This document shows, piece after piece, positions 38,238 through 48,203 of a stretch of DNA of 64,000 nucleotides; within the stretch, counting starts at the first letter, position 1; each line of letters starts with the position of its first letter. Under the pieces are notes generated by a model. The model had not been told where the DNA came from. It saw nothing but the letters and a program-made list of their open reading frames with translations, and did not search any database. This DNA is from Azospirillum canadense. GTDB taxonomy: Bacteria > Pseudomonadota > Alphaproteobacteria > Azospirillales > Azospirillaceae. The position numbers were made by a program, and so were the translations under genes. The DNA lies in NCBI RefSeq assembly GCF_025961225.1, contig NZ_JAOQNG010000001.1:1153001-1217000 (forward strand), in the 5' to 3' direction.

Positions 38238-39191
38238 TCAGCCGCGCAAAGCTTTGAACCATTCGGCGGTCAGGCGCAAGCCGTACGCCGGGTAATAGGG
38301 CGGCCGCCAGTTCAGCGCGCGCCGGATGGCGCCGTCGTCGACGACCAGCGTGCCGGCGATGCGGTCCAGCACCGCGTCTTTGCGCGCCAGCCGTGCACCG
38401 CGCTCCAGCCAGGACGGCGGGATGGGCAGCAGCCTTGCGGGCTTGCCCAGCGCGTCGGCGATGGCGCGGACCAGCTCCGGCGTGGACATCGGCCGGCCGT
38501 CGTGGACCAGGAAGCGCCCGCCCGCGGCCTGCGTGTTGGTCAAGCATTCCAGGATCGCGTCGGCGAGGTTGCCGACGAAGATCAGGCTGCGCCGGTTCTC
38601 CAGCGCGCCCAGCGGCAGAGGGATGCCCAGGTTGACCGCCTGGATCAACTTGCGGAAGTTGCCGCCGACGCCGGGGCCATAGACCAGCGGCGGGCGGATC
38701 ACCACCACCTCCAGCCCGGTGCGGGTGGAGATCTCGGCCAGGGCGCGCTCCGCCTCCAGCTTGGAGATGCCGTAGGGGGAATGCGGGTCGGGCATGGTCT
38801 CCTCGCTCAGCGGCTCCGGCCGGCTCTCGTCGGCCAGCGCCTTGACGCTGCTGAGGTAGACGAGGCGCTTCACTCCAGCGACCGCCGCCGCCTCGGCCAG
38901 CACGCGCGTGCCCGCGGTGTTCACCTTGCGGAAGGCAGCCAGCGGGTCGGTGGCCGTGTCGCGCATGACGTGGACGCGGGCGGCCAGATGCACGACGGCG
39001 TCCATCCCCTCCAGCGCGGCGCCCCAGGCGGTCATCGGGCCGATCTCCCCAACCGCGACGACATCGTCGACGCGTGGCACGACGGTGCCGGGATTGCGCA
39101 CCACGGCGCGGACGCTGTGGCCGCGGTCCAGCAGCAGCGGGATCAGCGTCCGCGCGACGAAGCCCGTGGCTCCCGTGACGAGGATCCGCAT
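38238..39191 (-). CDS. NAD-dependent epimerase/dehydratase (WbpK-like)
   Basis: 317 aa from ATG at 39191. Extended SDR: MRILVTGATGFVARTLIPLLL, the catalytic YGISKLEAE (YxxxK), and VVIRPPLVYGPGVGGNFRKLI. Relatives next to a WbpL/WecA-type transferase reduce the 4-keto sugar (for example to UDP-FucNAc) just before the first transfer to undecaprenyl phosphate. Its ATG overlaps the stop of the upstream transferase gene (TGATG), so the two are coupled. The longer open frame upstream is the shadow of that transferase. Confidence 0.88.
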   Translation of the reverse strand: MRILVTGATGFVARTLIPLLLDRGHSVRAVVRNPGTVVPRVDDVVAVGEIGPMTAWGAALEGMDAVVHLAARVHVMRDTATDPLAAFRKVNTAGTRVLAEAAAVAGVKRLVYLSSVKALADESRPEPLSEETMPDPHSPYGISKLEAERALAEISTRTGLEVVVIRPPLVYGPGVGGNFRKLIQAVNLGIPLPLGALENRRSLIFVGNLADAILECLTNTQAAGGRFLVHDGRPMSTPELVRAIADALGKPARLLPIPPSWLERGARLARKDAVLDRIAGTLVVDDGAIRRALNWRPPYYPAYGLRLTAEWFKALRG

Positions 39192-40207
39192 CAGGCAGCC
39201 GCCCGCACAGGGCGCGCCAGCAGGGCCAGCAGCAGCACGATCGCTGCCGCCCCCGCCGGAAGCACCGTCCAGCCGCTCGCAGCACCCAGCAGCACCGACA
39301 CGACCGCCAGCGCCAGCAGCGCCACGTTCAGCGCCAGCACCAGCCGCACGACCTGGGCGTGACTGCGCCCGCGCTGCGTGGCCTTCTGGTAGAAATGCTC
39401 GCGGTGCGCCTGCCAGACCTTCTTGCCCTCCGCCAGCCGCCGCAGCAGCGTGAAGGTCGCGTCGGCCAGGAAATAGGCCGGCACCAGCAGCGCCGCGGCC
39501 CACAGGCCCGACGCCGCCACGGCCAGCAACAGCCAGCCGAGCGTAAAGCCCAGCGGCACGCTGCCGACGTCGCCCATGAAGAGCTTGGCCGGATGCCAGT
39601 TCCACACCAGGAAACCCATCGCCGCTCCCGCCGCCGCCAGCCCATACAGTCCGTAGGCAGGGTCGAGCCCGCCCACCGCCACGACCAGCGCCAATCCGGC
39701 GCCGATGGCCGCGGCCTCGCTGCCGGCCAGCCCGTCGATGCCGTCCATGAAGTTGAAGAGGTTGACGAACCACAGCCAGCCCACCGCCGCGACCAGCCGG
39801 TCGGCCCACAGCGGTAGCAGCCCCTGGAACACCAGCCCGTCGGCGGGCAGGGCGGTCAGCCCCGCGGCCACCGCGGCGATCTGCGCCAGAAAGCGCGGCG
39901 CCGGGCCCAGCCCGCGCCGGTCGTCCATCCAGGACACCGCCATCAGCGCCGCCGCACCGATCAGGATCGGCAGGACCCGCAGGCCGCCATCGGTGGTCAG
40001 CGCGACCAGCGCCCAGGCCAGCAGCAGCGTCAGCATCACGCCCCAGCCGCCGCCGCGCGGTGTCGGAATGGAATGGCTGGACCGGTCGTTGGGATGGTCC
40101 AGGATTGCGCGCCGCCGCAGATAGGCCAGGACCCGGCCGGTCAGCAGCCAGGAAGCGGCAAAGGTGCCGAGAATGGCCAGCAGATCGCTCGTAATGCCAC
40201 TGCTCAT
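39191..40207 (-). CDS. Undecaprenyl-phosphate sugar-1-phosphate transferase (WbpL/WecA, MraY-like)
   Basis: 338 aa from ATG at 40207, with about ten membrane helices. PNPT motifs: DHPNDRSSHSIPTPRGGG near the start, AVSWMDDRRGLG (DD pair), NLFNFMDGIDGLAGSE (NxxNxxDGIDGLA) and NWHPAKLFMGDVGSVPLGF. The family starts glycan assembly by moving sugar-1-phosphate to the lipid carrier, so it is the priming enzyme of this locus. Overlaps the glycosyltransferase gene by ATGA. Confidence 0.9.
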   Translation of the reverse strand: MSSGITSDLLAILGTFAASWLLTGRVLAYLRRRAILDHPNDRSSHSIPTPRGGGWGVMLTLLLAWALVALTTDGGLRVLPILIGAAALMAVSWMDDRRGLGPAPRFLAQIAAVAAGLTALPADGLVFQGLLPLWADRLVAAVGWLWFVNLFNFMDGIDGLAGSEAAAIGAGLALVVAVGGLDPAYGLYGLAAAGAAMGFLVWNWHPAKLFMGDVGSVPLGFTLGWLLLAVAASGLWAAALLVPAYFLADATFTLLRRLAEGKKVWQAHREHFYQKATQRGRSHAQVVRLVLALNVALLALAVVSVLLGAASGWTVLPAGAAAIVLLLALLARPVRAAA

Positions 40208-41400
40208 GACGCCTCGGCGACCGGGTTGACCATCGGGAAGGCCGCGCCCATCAGGCGCCGGTACAGCTCCACCGTCTTCGCGCCCACGCGGTCCGACGCC
40301 ATGTCGGATTCGACCAGCCGCCGGCTGGCCGCCCCGAAGCGCGCCCGCATGGCGGCGTCGCGCACCAGCACCTCCAGCGCGTCGGCCAGCGCCGCCGGGT
40401 CGTCGGGCGGCACCAGCAGCGCGTTCTCCCCGGCGTGGGCGACCTCGCGGCAGCCCGGCACGTCGGTCGCGACGATGGCGCGCCCGCAGGCGGCGGCCTC
40501 CAGCAGGCTCTTCGGCAGGCCCTCGCGGCGCGAGGCGAGCACGGCGATGTGGCAGCGCGCCCAGACCTCCCGCACGTCCGTGATGTGGCCGGGCAGTTCG
40601 ACGCCGGGCAGGGCGGACCAACGGTCCAATTCGGCCTGCGTGACCGAGGTCGGGTTCTCCGGGTCGGGCGTCCCGGCCAGGATCAGGTTCACGTCCAGCC
40701 CCTTGGCCCGCAGCCGCTGCTGCGCCTCGACCAGCGGGCCGACGCCCTTGTCGGCGAGCAGCCGGGCGACGCAGCCGACGGTCACCGGCGGGACCGGTGG
40801 CTCGGGCAGCACCTGATAATGCACGGTGTCGACGCCGGAGCCGCGGATGATGCGCGCCCGCTCGTCGGGCAGCAGGCCGGCGGCGACCAGCATCTTGCGG
40901 TCGTCCTCGTTTTGCAACACGGTCACGCTGTTCGGCCGCTTCAGCACCGTGCGCAGCAACGGCCGCGCCACCGCCCCTGCCACGCGGGACTTCAGCCCGC
41001 CCGTGCCCAGGAAGGCGGAGCCGAGGCCCGTCAGCGCGTTCACCACCGCCGGCACGCTGGCCAGCCCGGCGGCGAGCCCGCCCAGCAGCACCGGCTTCAT
41101 GGCGACGTGGTGCACGATGTCCGGCGCCTCCCGCCGGTACATCGCGGCGATCTCCGCCACAGCGGACAGGGTGCCGGCCGGGTTGATGCTGCGCCGGCTC
41201 CAGGACAGGGGCAGGACGCGGAAGCCTTCGGCCGCGATGCGGTCCGCGTGCTTGTCGACGCGGGTGGCGACGGCAATCTCGAAGCCGGCGTCGCGCGCCG
41301 CGCGGGCCATGGGCAGCCGATGGGACCAGAAATACCAGTCCTCGGTGACCAGGTAGATCAGCTTGGGTTTTGCGGCAGCCACGATCCGGTTCTCAGGCAA
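40204..41400 (-). CDS. Glycosyltransferase family 4 protein
   Basis: 398 aa, GT-B fold, from a TTG at 41400 that overlaps the end of the upstream epimerase gene. N-terminal domain starts KLIYLVTEDWYFWSHRLPMARAARDAGF, as in WbpH/PglA-like transferases. C-terminal domain has VGCVARLLADKGVGPLVEAQ, LILAGTPDPEN and SRREGLPKSLLEAAACGRAIVATDVPG with the donor-contact Glu. It probably adds the second or a later sugar to the lipid-linked unit. The specific sugar cannot be told from sequence. Confidence 0.88.
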   Translation of the reverse strand: MPENRIVAAAKPKLIYLVTEDWYFWSHRLPMARAARDAGFEIAVATRVDKHADRIAAEGFRVLPLSWSRRSINPAGTLSAVAEIAAMYRREAPDIVHHVAMKPVLLGGLAAGLASVPAVVNALTGLGSAFLGTGGLKSRVAGAVARPLLRTVLKRPNSVTVLQNEDDRKMLVAAGLLPDERARIIRGSGVDTVHYQVLPEPPVPPVTVGCVARLLADKGVGPLVEAQQRLRAKGLDVNLILAGTPDPENPTSVTQAELDRWSALPGVELPGHITDVREVWARCHIAVLASRREGLPKSLLEAAACGRAIVATDVPGCREVAHAGENALLVPPDDPAALADALEVLVRDAAMRARFGAASRRLVESDMASDRVGAKTVELYRRLMGAAFPMVNPVAEAS

Positions 41401-42376
41401 GGCCGTGATAGCTCTTGTACCAGGCGATGAAGCGCGGCAGGCCGACGTCGATGGGCGTGGTCGGCTCGTAGCCCAGGTCGCGGCGGCTCGCTTCGATGTC
41501 GGCGGTGGTCTCCGGCACGTCGCCGGCCTGGATCGGTTCCATCTGCTTGACCGCCTTGCGGCCCAGCGACTCCTCGATGATGCCGATGAAGCGCATCAGG
41601 TCCTCGGTCCGGTTGTTGCCGAGGTTGTAGACCGCGTGCGGCGCGCCGTTCACGTCCGGCTTGGCCGGCCGGTCCAGCGCCGCCAGCACGCCGGCCGCGA
41701 TGTCCTCCACGAAGGTGAAGTCGCGCTTCATCCGCCCTTCGTTGAAGACGCGGATTGGCCGGCCCGCCATGATGGCGTCGGCGAACAGGTAGGCGGCCAT
41801 GTCCGGCCGGCCCCAAGGGCCGTAGACGGTGAAGAAGCGCATTCCCGTCGCCGGGAACTTGTAGAGATGGCAGTAGGCGTAGGTCATCATCTCCGCGGCC
41901 TTCTTCGTGGCGGCGTAGATGGACATCGGCGAATCCACCCGGTCTTCGACCGAGAAGGGCATCTTCTTGTTGGCGCCGTAGACGGAGGAGGTGGAGGCGT
42001 AGACGAAGTGCTTGAGCTTCGGCATGTGCCGCGCCGCCTCCAGCATCGCGACCTGGCCGGTCACGTTGGCGTCGATGTAGGCGTAGGGATTCTCAAGCGA
42101 ATAGCGCACGCCGGCTTGGGCGGCCAGATGCACGACGCCGGTCGCCTCCGCGAAGTCGGGGGCCAGCGCCTCGACCGCCGCGCGGTCGGACACGTCGGCC
42201 TTGACGAAGCGGAAGCCGGGCTTGGCCAGCAGGCGGGCCAGCCGCGCCTCCTTCAGCGCCACCGAATAGTAGTCGTTGAGGTTGTCGAGCCCCAGGACCG
42301 TCTCGCCGCGCTCCAGCAGGGCTGCCGCCACGTGCGAGCCGATGAAACCGGCCGCGCCGGTGACCACGATCGTCAT
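41393..42376 (-). CDS. UDP-glucuronate 4-epimerase-type NAD-dependent epimerase
   Basis: 327 aa from ATG at 42376, preceded by AAGGA at good spacing (an ATG at 42385 is close to that site). Extended SDR with TIVVTGAAGFIGSHVAAALL, the DNLNDYYSVALKEARLARL segment typical of the CapI/LspL/GalE2 group, HLAAQAGVRYSLENPYAY, catalytic IYAATKKAAEMM (YxxxK) and FFTVYGPWGRPDMA. Converts UDP-glucuronate to UDP-galacturonate for a surface polysaccharide. First gene of the leftward locus, divergent from the asnB group. Confidence 0.9.
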   Translation of the reverse strand: MTIVVTGAAGFIGSHVAAALLERGETVLGLDNLNDYYSVALKEARLARLLAKPGFRFVKADVSDRAAVEALAPDFAEATGVVHLAAQAGVRYSLENPYAYIDANVTGQVAMLEAARHMPKLKHFVYASTSSVYGANKKMPFSVEDRVDSPMSIYAATKKAAEMMTYAYCHLYKFPATGMRFFTVYGPWGRPDMAAYLFADAIMAGRPIRVFNEGRMKRDFTFVEDIAAGVLAALDRPAKPDVNGAPHAVYNLGNNRTEDLMRFIGIIEESLGRKAVKQMEPIQAGDVPETTADIEASRRDLGYEPTTPIDVGLPRFIAWYKSYHGLA

Positions 42377-42499
42377 ATCCACCATCCTTAAACGACGCGC
42401 GCGTTCCATTCGCAGTGCCAAGTGGAAGCGCCCGCCTGTCCATCCGTCTTATGCCCGAGGCCGCGCCGCGATGCCAGTCCACAAAAAGGCGCCGGCCGC

Positions 42500-42529
42500 T
42501 TGACAGGGGCCGCGGTCACCCGATCTACT
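42500..42529 (+). promoter_or_regulatory. Sigma-70-type promoter for the 42565-asnB group
   Basis: TTGACA at 42500-42505 and TCTACT at 42524-42529 are spaced 18 bases, a near-consensus -35 with a fair -10. The predicted start would lie about 30 bases before the 112-aa gene. It is the best promoter seen in the window. Confidence 0.6.
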
Positions 42530-42564
42530 GCCGCGATCTTTCACCGTTGCCAGTCTGGACCTCC

Positions 42565-42903
42565 ATGCCGCCCAAGAAGAATCCTGCGAACCTCAACCCG
42601 CTTCAGCTCAAGACGCTGACTCTGCTTCAGGAAATCGCCCGCCTGGAGAACATGCCGACGGAAGGCGAGGAGGGTGCGTTCGTCATCACGGCCCTGCCGC
42701 ACGCCCACGGCAACCATTTCCACCTGGGCAGCGCGGTGGTCAGCGGCAGCGACGCGACGGGCCTGAACAACGGCTCCGTCTGGACCATCCTGGAGCGCAA
42801 GAAGATGCTGCGGCAGGAGCCCGGCCGCGCGGTCATCACCGCCGAGGGCATGGCCTATGACACCGGCCTGCGCGACAGCATCCTGCACCGGTCCGACCAC
42901 TAA
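42565..42903 (+). CDS. Conserved hypothetical protein upstream of asnB
   Basis: 112 aa from ATG at 42565; longer open sequence upstream is not protein-like. N-terminus PPKKNPANLNPLQLKTLTLLQEIARLE suggests a helix-turn-helix-like helical start. The middle reads HAHGNHFHLGSAVVSGSDATGLNN and the end ILERKKMLRQEPGRAVITAEGMAYD, which resembles a small winged-helix wing. I do not know the family by number. It sits 19 bases before asnB and shares its promoter. Function unknown. Confidence 0.7.
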   Translation: MPPKKNPANLNPLQLKTLTLLQEIARLENMPTEGEEGAFVITALPHAHGNHFHLGSAVVSGSDATGLNNGSVWTILERKKMLRQEPGRAVITAEGMAYDTGLRDSILHRSDH

Positions 42904-42922
42904 CAACAACAGGCGACGCGCC

Positions 42923-44914
42923 GTGTGCGGCATCTGTGGCTTCCTGGCCCTGTCTGAACAGCGGGCCTATGCCGGTCATGACGCGACCGGCCTGGAGGCC
43001 GTGGCAAAGCGCATGGCCGATACCATCGCCCACCGCGGCCCGGACGGCGACGGCGTCTGGGCCGACGAGGCGGCGGGCATCGCCTTCGGGCACCGGCGCC
43101 TTGCCATCGTCGAGCTGTCGCCGCTCGGGCGCCAGCCGATGGAGTCTGCGGACGGCCGGTGGATCATCGCCTACAACGGCGAAATCTACAATTTCCAGGA
43201 CCTCCGCGCCGAACTGGAGGCCGCCGGCCACAGCTTTCGCGGCCATTCCGACACCGAGGTGCTGCTGGAAGGCTGCGCCGCCTGGGGCGTGGAGCGCACG
43301 GTCCGGCGTCTCGTCGGCATCTTCGCCTTCGCCCTGTGGGACCGGCGCGACCGGGTCCTGTATCTGGTCCGCGACCATCTCGGCGTGAAGCCGCTCTACT
43401 GGGCGCGGATGAACGGGACCCTCCTGTTCGGCTCCCAGCCAAAGGCCCTGCGCGCCCACCCGGCCTTCGCGGCGGAGATCGACCGCGACGCGCTGGCCGC
43501 CTACATGCGCTTCAGCTACGTCCCGGCGCCGCACAGCATCTACAAGGGCGTCGCGAAGCTGGAGCCCGGCACGATCCTGACGATCCGGCCGGGGCGGGAG
43601 CCGGAGCGCACCACCTATTGGGACGCCGCCGACGCCGCGCGGGCCGGCATCGCCGACCGCCTGTCCCTGTCCGACCATGAGGCGACCGACGCGCTGGAAT
43701 CGCTGCTGAAGGACGCCGTCGGCCGGCAGATGATGGCCGACGTGCCGCTCGGCGCCTTCCTGTCCGGCGGCATCGACAGCTCCACGGTGGTCGCGCTGAT
43801 GCAGGCGCAGAGCGACCGGCCGGTGCGCAGCTTCACCATCGGCTTCGGCGAGGGCGACTACGACGAGGCCGACCACGCCCGCGCCGTCGCCGCCCATCTC
43901 GGCACCGATCATACGGAGCTGCGGGTCGAGCCCGCCCACGCGCTGGACATCATCCCCAAGCTGCCGGACTGGTACGACGAGCCCTTCGCCGACAGCTCCC
44001 AGATCCCGACGGTCCTGGTGTCGGAGATGACGCGGCGCTCCGTCACCGTGGCGCTGTCGGGCGACGGCGGGGACGAGCTGTTTGCCGGCTACAACCGCTA
44101 CCTCCGCGCGCCGGCCGTCTGGCGCCGGGTGGCTCCGCTGCCGGGTGCGCTGCGCCAGGGGGCGGCTGGGCTGATCCGTTCAGTGACGCCGCAGGGTTGG
44201 GACCGTCTGTTCGGGCTGCTGCCCGCCGCCAACCGCATCCGCCAGCCCGGCGACAAGCTGCACAAGCTGGCCGGCGCGCTGGGCTCCGGTGACCCGGACG
44301 CGCTCTATCGCCGCTTGGTCAGCCAGTGGGACGACCCCGACGCGCTGGTCCGCGGCGGGCGGGAACCGCGCGGCCTGCTGTGGGACGACCGGGTGGCCGC
44401 AGCCATCCCGGACTTCGTCGAGCGCATGCAGTATCTCGACAGCGTCACCTACATGCCCGACGACATCCTGGCCAAGGTGGACCGCGCCAGCATGGGCGTG
44501 TCGCTGGAAGCGCGCGTGCCGCTGCTCGACCACCGGGTGGTGGAATTCGCCTGGCGCGTGCCGCCGGCCCAGAAGATCCGGGACGGGCAGGGCAAGTGGC
44601 TGCTTCGGCAGGTGCTGCACCGCCACGTCCCGCGGGCGCTGGTGGAGCGGCCGAAGTCCGGCTTCGCCGTGCCCATCGACGCATGGCTGCGCGGCCCCCT
44701 GCGCGACTGGGCCGAAGATTTGCTGGACGAGCGCCGCCTGCGCGCCGACGGCTTCTTCGACCCAGCCCCGATCCGCGCCCGCTGGGCCGAGCATCTGGCC
44801 GGGACCCGCAACCACCAGCACCCGCTGTGGAACGTCCTGATGTTCCAGGCCTGGCACCAGCGTTGGAGCACCCCAACTCCCACCGCCGCCCCGCTAGCCG
44901 CGAGCGCCGCATGA
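42923..44914 (+). CDS. asnB: Asparagine synthase (glutamine-hydrolysing) in polysaccharide locus
   Basis: 663 aa. Start is the GTG at 42923, fixed by the need for Cys at position 2 as the amidotransferase nucleophile (CGICGFLAL). Glutaminase domain residues 2-~210 (IAHRGPDGDGVW, GFGHRRLAIVEL-like, YNGEIYNF). Synthetase domain has the PP-loop GAFLSGGIDSSTVVALM and VALSGDGGDELFAGYNRY. Variants in O-antigen and capsule clusters (WbpS, VioA-like) amidate sugar carboxylates, and the divergent UDP-GlcUA epimerase gives a possible uronate substrate. Plain asparagine synthesis is also possible. Confidence 0.92.
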   Translation: MCGICGFLALSEQRAYAGHDATGLEAVAKRMADTIAHRGPDGDGVWADEAAGIAFGHRRLAIVELSPLGRQPMESADGRWIIAYNGEIYNFQDLRAELEAAGHSFRGHSDTEVLLEGCAAWGVERTVRRLVGIFAFALWDRRDRVLYLVRDHLGVKPLYWARMNGTLLFGSQPKALRAHPAFAAEIDRDALAAYMRFSYVPAPHSIYKGVAKLEPGTILTIRPGREPERTTYWDAADAARAGIADRLSLSDHEATDALESLLKDAVGRQMMADVPLGAFLSGGIDSSTVVALMQAQSDRPVRSFTIGFGEGDYDEADHARAVAAHLGTDHTELRVEPAHALDIIPKLPDWYDEPFADSSQIPTVLVSEMTRRSVTVALSGDGGDELFAGYNRYLRAPAVWRRVAPLPGALRQGAAGLIRSVTPQGWDRLFGLLPAANRIRQPGDKLHKLAGALGSGDPDALYRRLVSQWDDPDALVRGGREPRGLLWDDRVAAAIPDFVERMQYLDSVTYMPDDILAKVDRASMGVSLEARVPLLDHRVVEFAWRVPPAQKIRDGQGKWLLRQVLHRHVPRALVERPKSGFAVPIDAWLRGPLRDWAEDLLDERRLRADGFFDPAPIRARWAEHLAGTRNHQHPLWNVLMFQAWHQRWSTPTPTAAPLAASAA

Positions 44915-45054
44915 CCACGACCGAAAACGACATCAAGAAGCCCGCCGCTCCTCCAAAGAAGGACGACAAGCAGGAACGCCTCGCCGCCCGCCTGCGCGAG
45001 AACCTGCGCAAGCGCAAGGAACAGGCGCGCGGGCGGGAGAAGGACGAGGGTTGA
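44911..45054 (+). CDS. Small basic conserved hypothetical protein
   Basis: 47 aa, ATG overlapping the asnB stop (ATGA). Highly charged: an N-terminal TTTENDIKKPAAPPKKDD followed by a helix of Arg/Lys/Glu (RLAARLRENLRKRKEQARG). Short proteins with the ending LRxNLxKRKxQxR are common in alphaproteobacteria, usually unannotated or placed beside murA-like genes. Role unknown. Confidence 0.7.
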   Translation: MTTTENDIKKPAAPPKKDDKQERLAARLRENLRKRKEQARGREKDEG

Positions 45055-45060
45055 AGTCCT

Positions 45061-45127
45061 CGCGTTGGACCCCCACCCTAACCCTCCCCCGCCCAGCGGG
45101 GGAGGGTTAGGGTGGGGGTCCAACGCG
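45061..45127. repeat. 30-bp perfect inverted repeat
   Basis: Arms 45061-45090 and 45098-45127 are exact reverse complements around seven bases (gcccagc). This is the longest perfect stem in the window. It fills the gap between the converging small gene (ends 45054) and the GNAT gene (ends 45138). No T-run follows either side. It is rich in accctccccc and may be a distinct repeat family from the ccctctccc palindromes. Confidence 0.9.
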
Positions 45128-45137
45128 TGAATTCCCG

Positions 45138-45581
45138 CTACACCAACCCCTTCCTCAGCCAAATCTGCGTGTACCCCGGCGGATACCCCTCCAGTTCGGC
45201 CCACACCTCGTACCCAAGCTTCTTGTAAAAGTCCGGCGCCTGGAAATCGTAGGTGTACAGCCGCGACCAGCGGCATTCACGGCGCACCGCCTCCTCCTCG
45301 GCCGCAGCCATCAGGCGGGAACCGAGGCCCGTGCCGCGCTGGCTTTCATGGACCCACAGGTAGTCCACATACAGCCATTCCCAGTTCGTGTAGCCGGTCA
45401 GGCCGCCCAGAAGCGTGCCGTCAGGGTCGCGCGCGGTCACGCTCAGCTCCCGCAGGTCGTATGGTTTGGTGAACTGTTCATTGAATCGGCGCAGCTCCCC
45501 ATGGATGTGCTTCACCTCCGCCGGATCGAGTTTGTCGGCCAGCGAGAGCGTGACGGGAGCCGCGGTGGTGGTTTCAATCAT
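45138..45581 (-). CDS. GNAT family N-acetyltransferase
   Basis: 147 aa from ATG at 45581; the open frame extends to 45665 without family similarity. Motif A is seen in LYVDYLWVHESQRGTGLGSRLMAAAE (Q/RxxGxG), with the C-terminal AxDFYKKLGYEVWAEL typical of the fold. Acetyl-CoA-dependent acetylation of an unknown amine. It diverges from dcd across 143 bases. Confidence 0.85.
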   Translation of the reverse strand: MIETTTAAPVTLSLADKLDPAEVKHIHGELRRFNEQFTKPYDLRELSVTARDPDGTLLGGLTGYTNWEWLYVDYLWVHESQRGTGLGSRLMAAAEEEAVRRECRWSRLYTYDFQAPDFYKKLGYEVWAELEGYPPGYTQIWLRKGLV

Positions 45582-45724
45582 CCGACTTTGTCCTTTTGCA
45601 TTTTGTCGTTTTGTGGGGGCTTCCATGCAAAAAGCCCTAATTCCTTCCCTTGAGGATGCCCGCATGCTCCGCTACAACGCCTTGTAGGTTCAACCCCCTT
45701 TAGAGACCCGAGGAGACCCCGACG

Positions 45725-46279
45725 ATGGGCATCATGCCGGACACCTGGATCCGCGAGATGGCCGAGACCAAAGGCATGATCGAACCCTTCGTCGAGAAGC
45801 AGCAGCGTCAGGGCGTGATCTCCTACGGGCTGTCCTCCTACGGGTACGACGCGCGGGTCGCCGACGAATTCAAAATCTTCACCAACGTGGACAACGCCAT
45901 CGTCGACCCGAAGGAGTTCGACGACAGCAGCTTCGTCGACCGCAAGGTGGATGTCTGCATCATCCCGCCGAACAGCTTCGCGCTGGCCCGGACGGTGGAG
46001 TATTTCCGCATTCCCCGCGACGTGCTGGTGATTTGCCTGGGCAAGAGCACCTACGCGCGCTGCGGCCTGATCGTCAACGTGACGCCGCTGGAACCCGAAT
46101 GGGAAGGCCACGTCACGCTGGAGATTTCAAACACGACGCCCCTGCCGGCGAAGGTGTACGCCAACGAAGGCCTCTGCCAGTTCCTGTTCCTCAAGGGGGA
46201 CAGCGTCTGCGAGACCTCGTATGCGGACAAGTCCGGCAAGTACATGGGCCAAAAGGGAGTGACGCTGCCCCGGTTGTAA
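45725..46279 (+). CDS. dcd: dCTP deaminase
   Basis: 184 aa. Converts dCTP to dUTP. Trimeric dUTPase-like fold with [15 protein letters not shown], the substrate motif [33 protein letters not shown] (catalytic Glu in LEPEWEG-x5-LE), and GQKGVTLPR at the C-terminus. AGGAG lies 10 bases before the ATG. It precedes murA by 51 bases in the same direction, an order also seen in related genomes. Confidence 0.94.
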   Translation: MGIMPDTWIREMAETKGMIEPFVEKQQRQGVISYGLSSYGYDARVADEFKIFTNVDNAIVDPKEFDDSSFVDRKVDVCIIPPNSFALARTVEYFRIPRDVLVICLGKSTYARCGLIVNVTPLEPEWEGHVTLEISNTTPLPAKVYANEGLCQFLFLKGDSVCETSYADKSGKYMGQKGVTLPRL

Positions 46280-46330
46280 CCAGCCGGGCTTCGGCCTCAA
46301 CCACAGCTTCATACCGGACAAGACAGCTCC

Positions 46331-47635
<1,305 letters not shown>

Positions 47636-47684
47636 CGCCCGAAACCCGCCGCCGCAACCCCGGCGCCATGAACAAAGGAAGCCC

Positions 47685-48143
47685 ATGACTCCGACGCCGA
47701 TCAGACTGCGCGCCCAGGACCAGGACGACCTGAAGGTCGTGTCCGCCTGCCTCCAGGACGCCATCGTTCCCATCGGCGACATGTGCTTCCTGCCGGAGGA
47801 GGGGCGGTTCGTCCTGGTGGTCAACCGCTTCAAGTGGGAGACCGCCGGCCAGCCGCGCCCCGGCCCGACGGCGGACGACGACGACCTAGTCCCCTTCGAG
47901 CGCACCCACTGCGGCGTGCGGATCGAAGGGGTGACCGGCGTGAAGGTCAAGGACATCGACCTGAAGGACCGCCGCCAGATCCTGGAGCTGCTCGCCATCG
48001 AGGCGGCGGAGGGCGGCGTGGTGCTGGACTTCGCCGGCGGCGGCTGCATCCGGCTGGACGCGGCCAACTGGACCTGCTTCGTGGAAGACCTGGGCGAACC
48101 CTGGCCGACCACCTGCAAGCCCTGCCATCCGCTGGAAGAGTAG
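47685..48143 (+). CDS. DUF2948 family protein
   Basis: 152 aa from ATG at 47685. IRLRAQDQDDLKVVSACLQDAIVPIGDMCFLPEEGRFVLVVNRFKWE is the family start, and LLAIEAAEGGVVLDFAGGGCIRLDA the C-terminal strand-rich part. Function unknown. The genes of this family usually lie between murA and hisD in alphaproteobacteria; hisD is not here. A copy of the dispersed palindrome follows at 48153. Confidence 0.88.
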   Translation: MTPTPIRLRAQDQDDLKVVSACLQDAIVPIGDMCFLPEEGRFVLVVNRFKWETAGQPRPGPTADDDDLVPFERTHCGVRIEGVTGVKVKDIDLKDRRQILELLAIEAAEGGVVLDFAGGGCIRLDAANWTCFVEDLGEPWPTTCKPCHPLEE

Positions 48144-48152
48144 GAAGCCATC

Positions 48153-48175
48153 CCCTGTCCCGGGACGGGAGAGGG
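48153..48175. repeat. Copy of the dispersed 23-bp palindrome
   Basis: ccctgtcccgggacgggaga followed by ggg differs by one base from the element at 1917-1939. It stands in the 60-base gap between the DUF2948 and OsmC genes. Same half-site gggagaggg as the other copies. Confidence 0.75.
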
Positions 48176-48203
48176 AGAAGACGAAAACCAGGAGAGAACC
48201 GCC

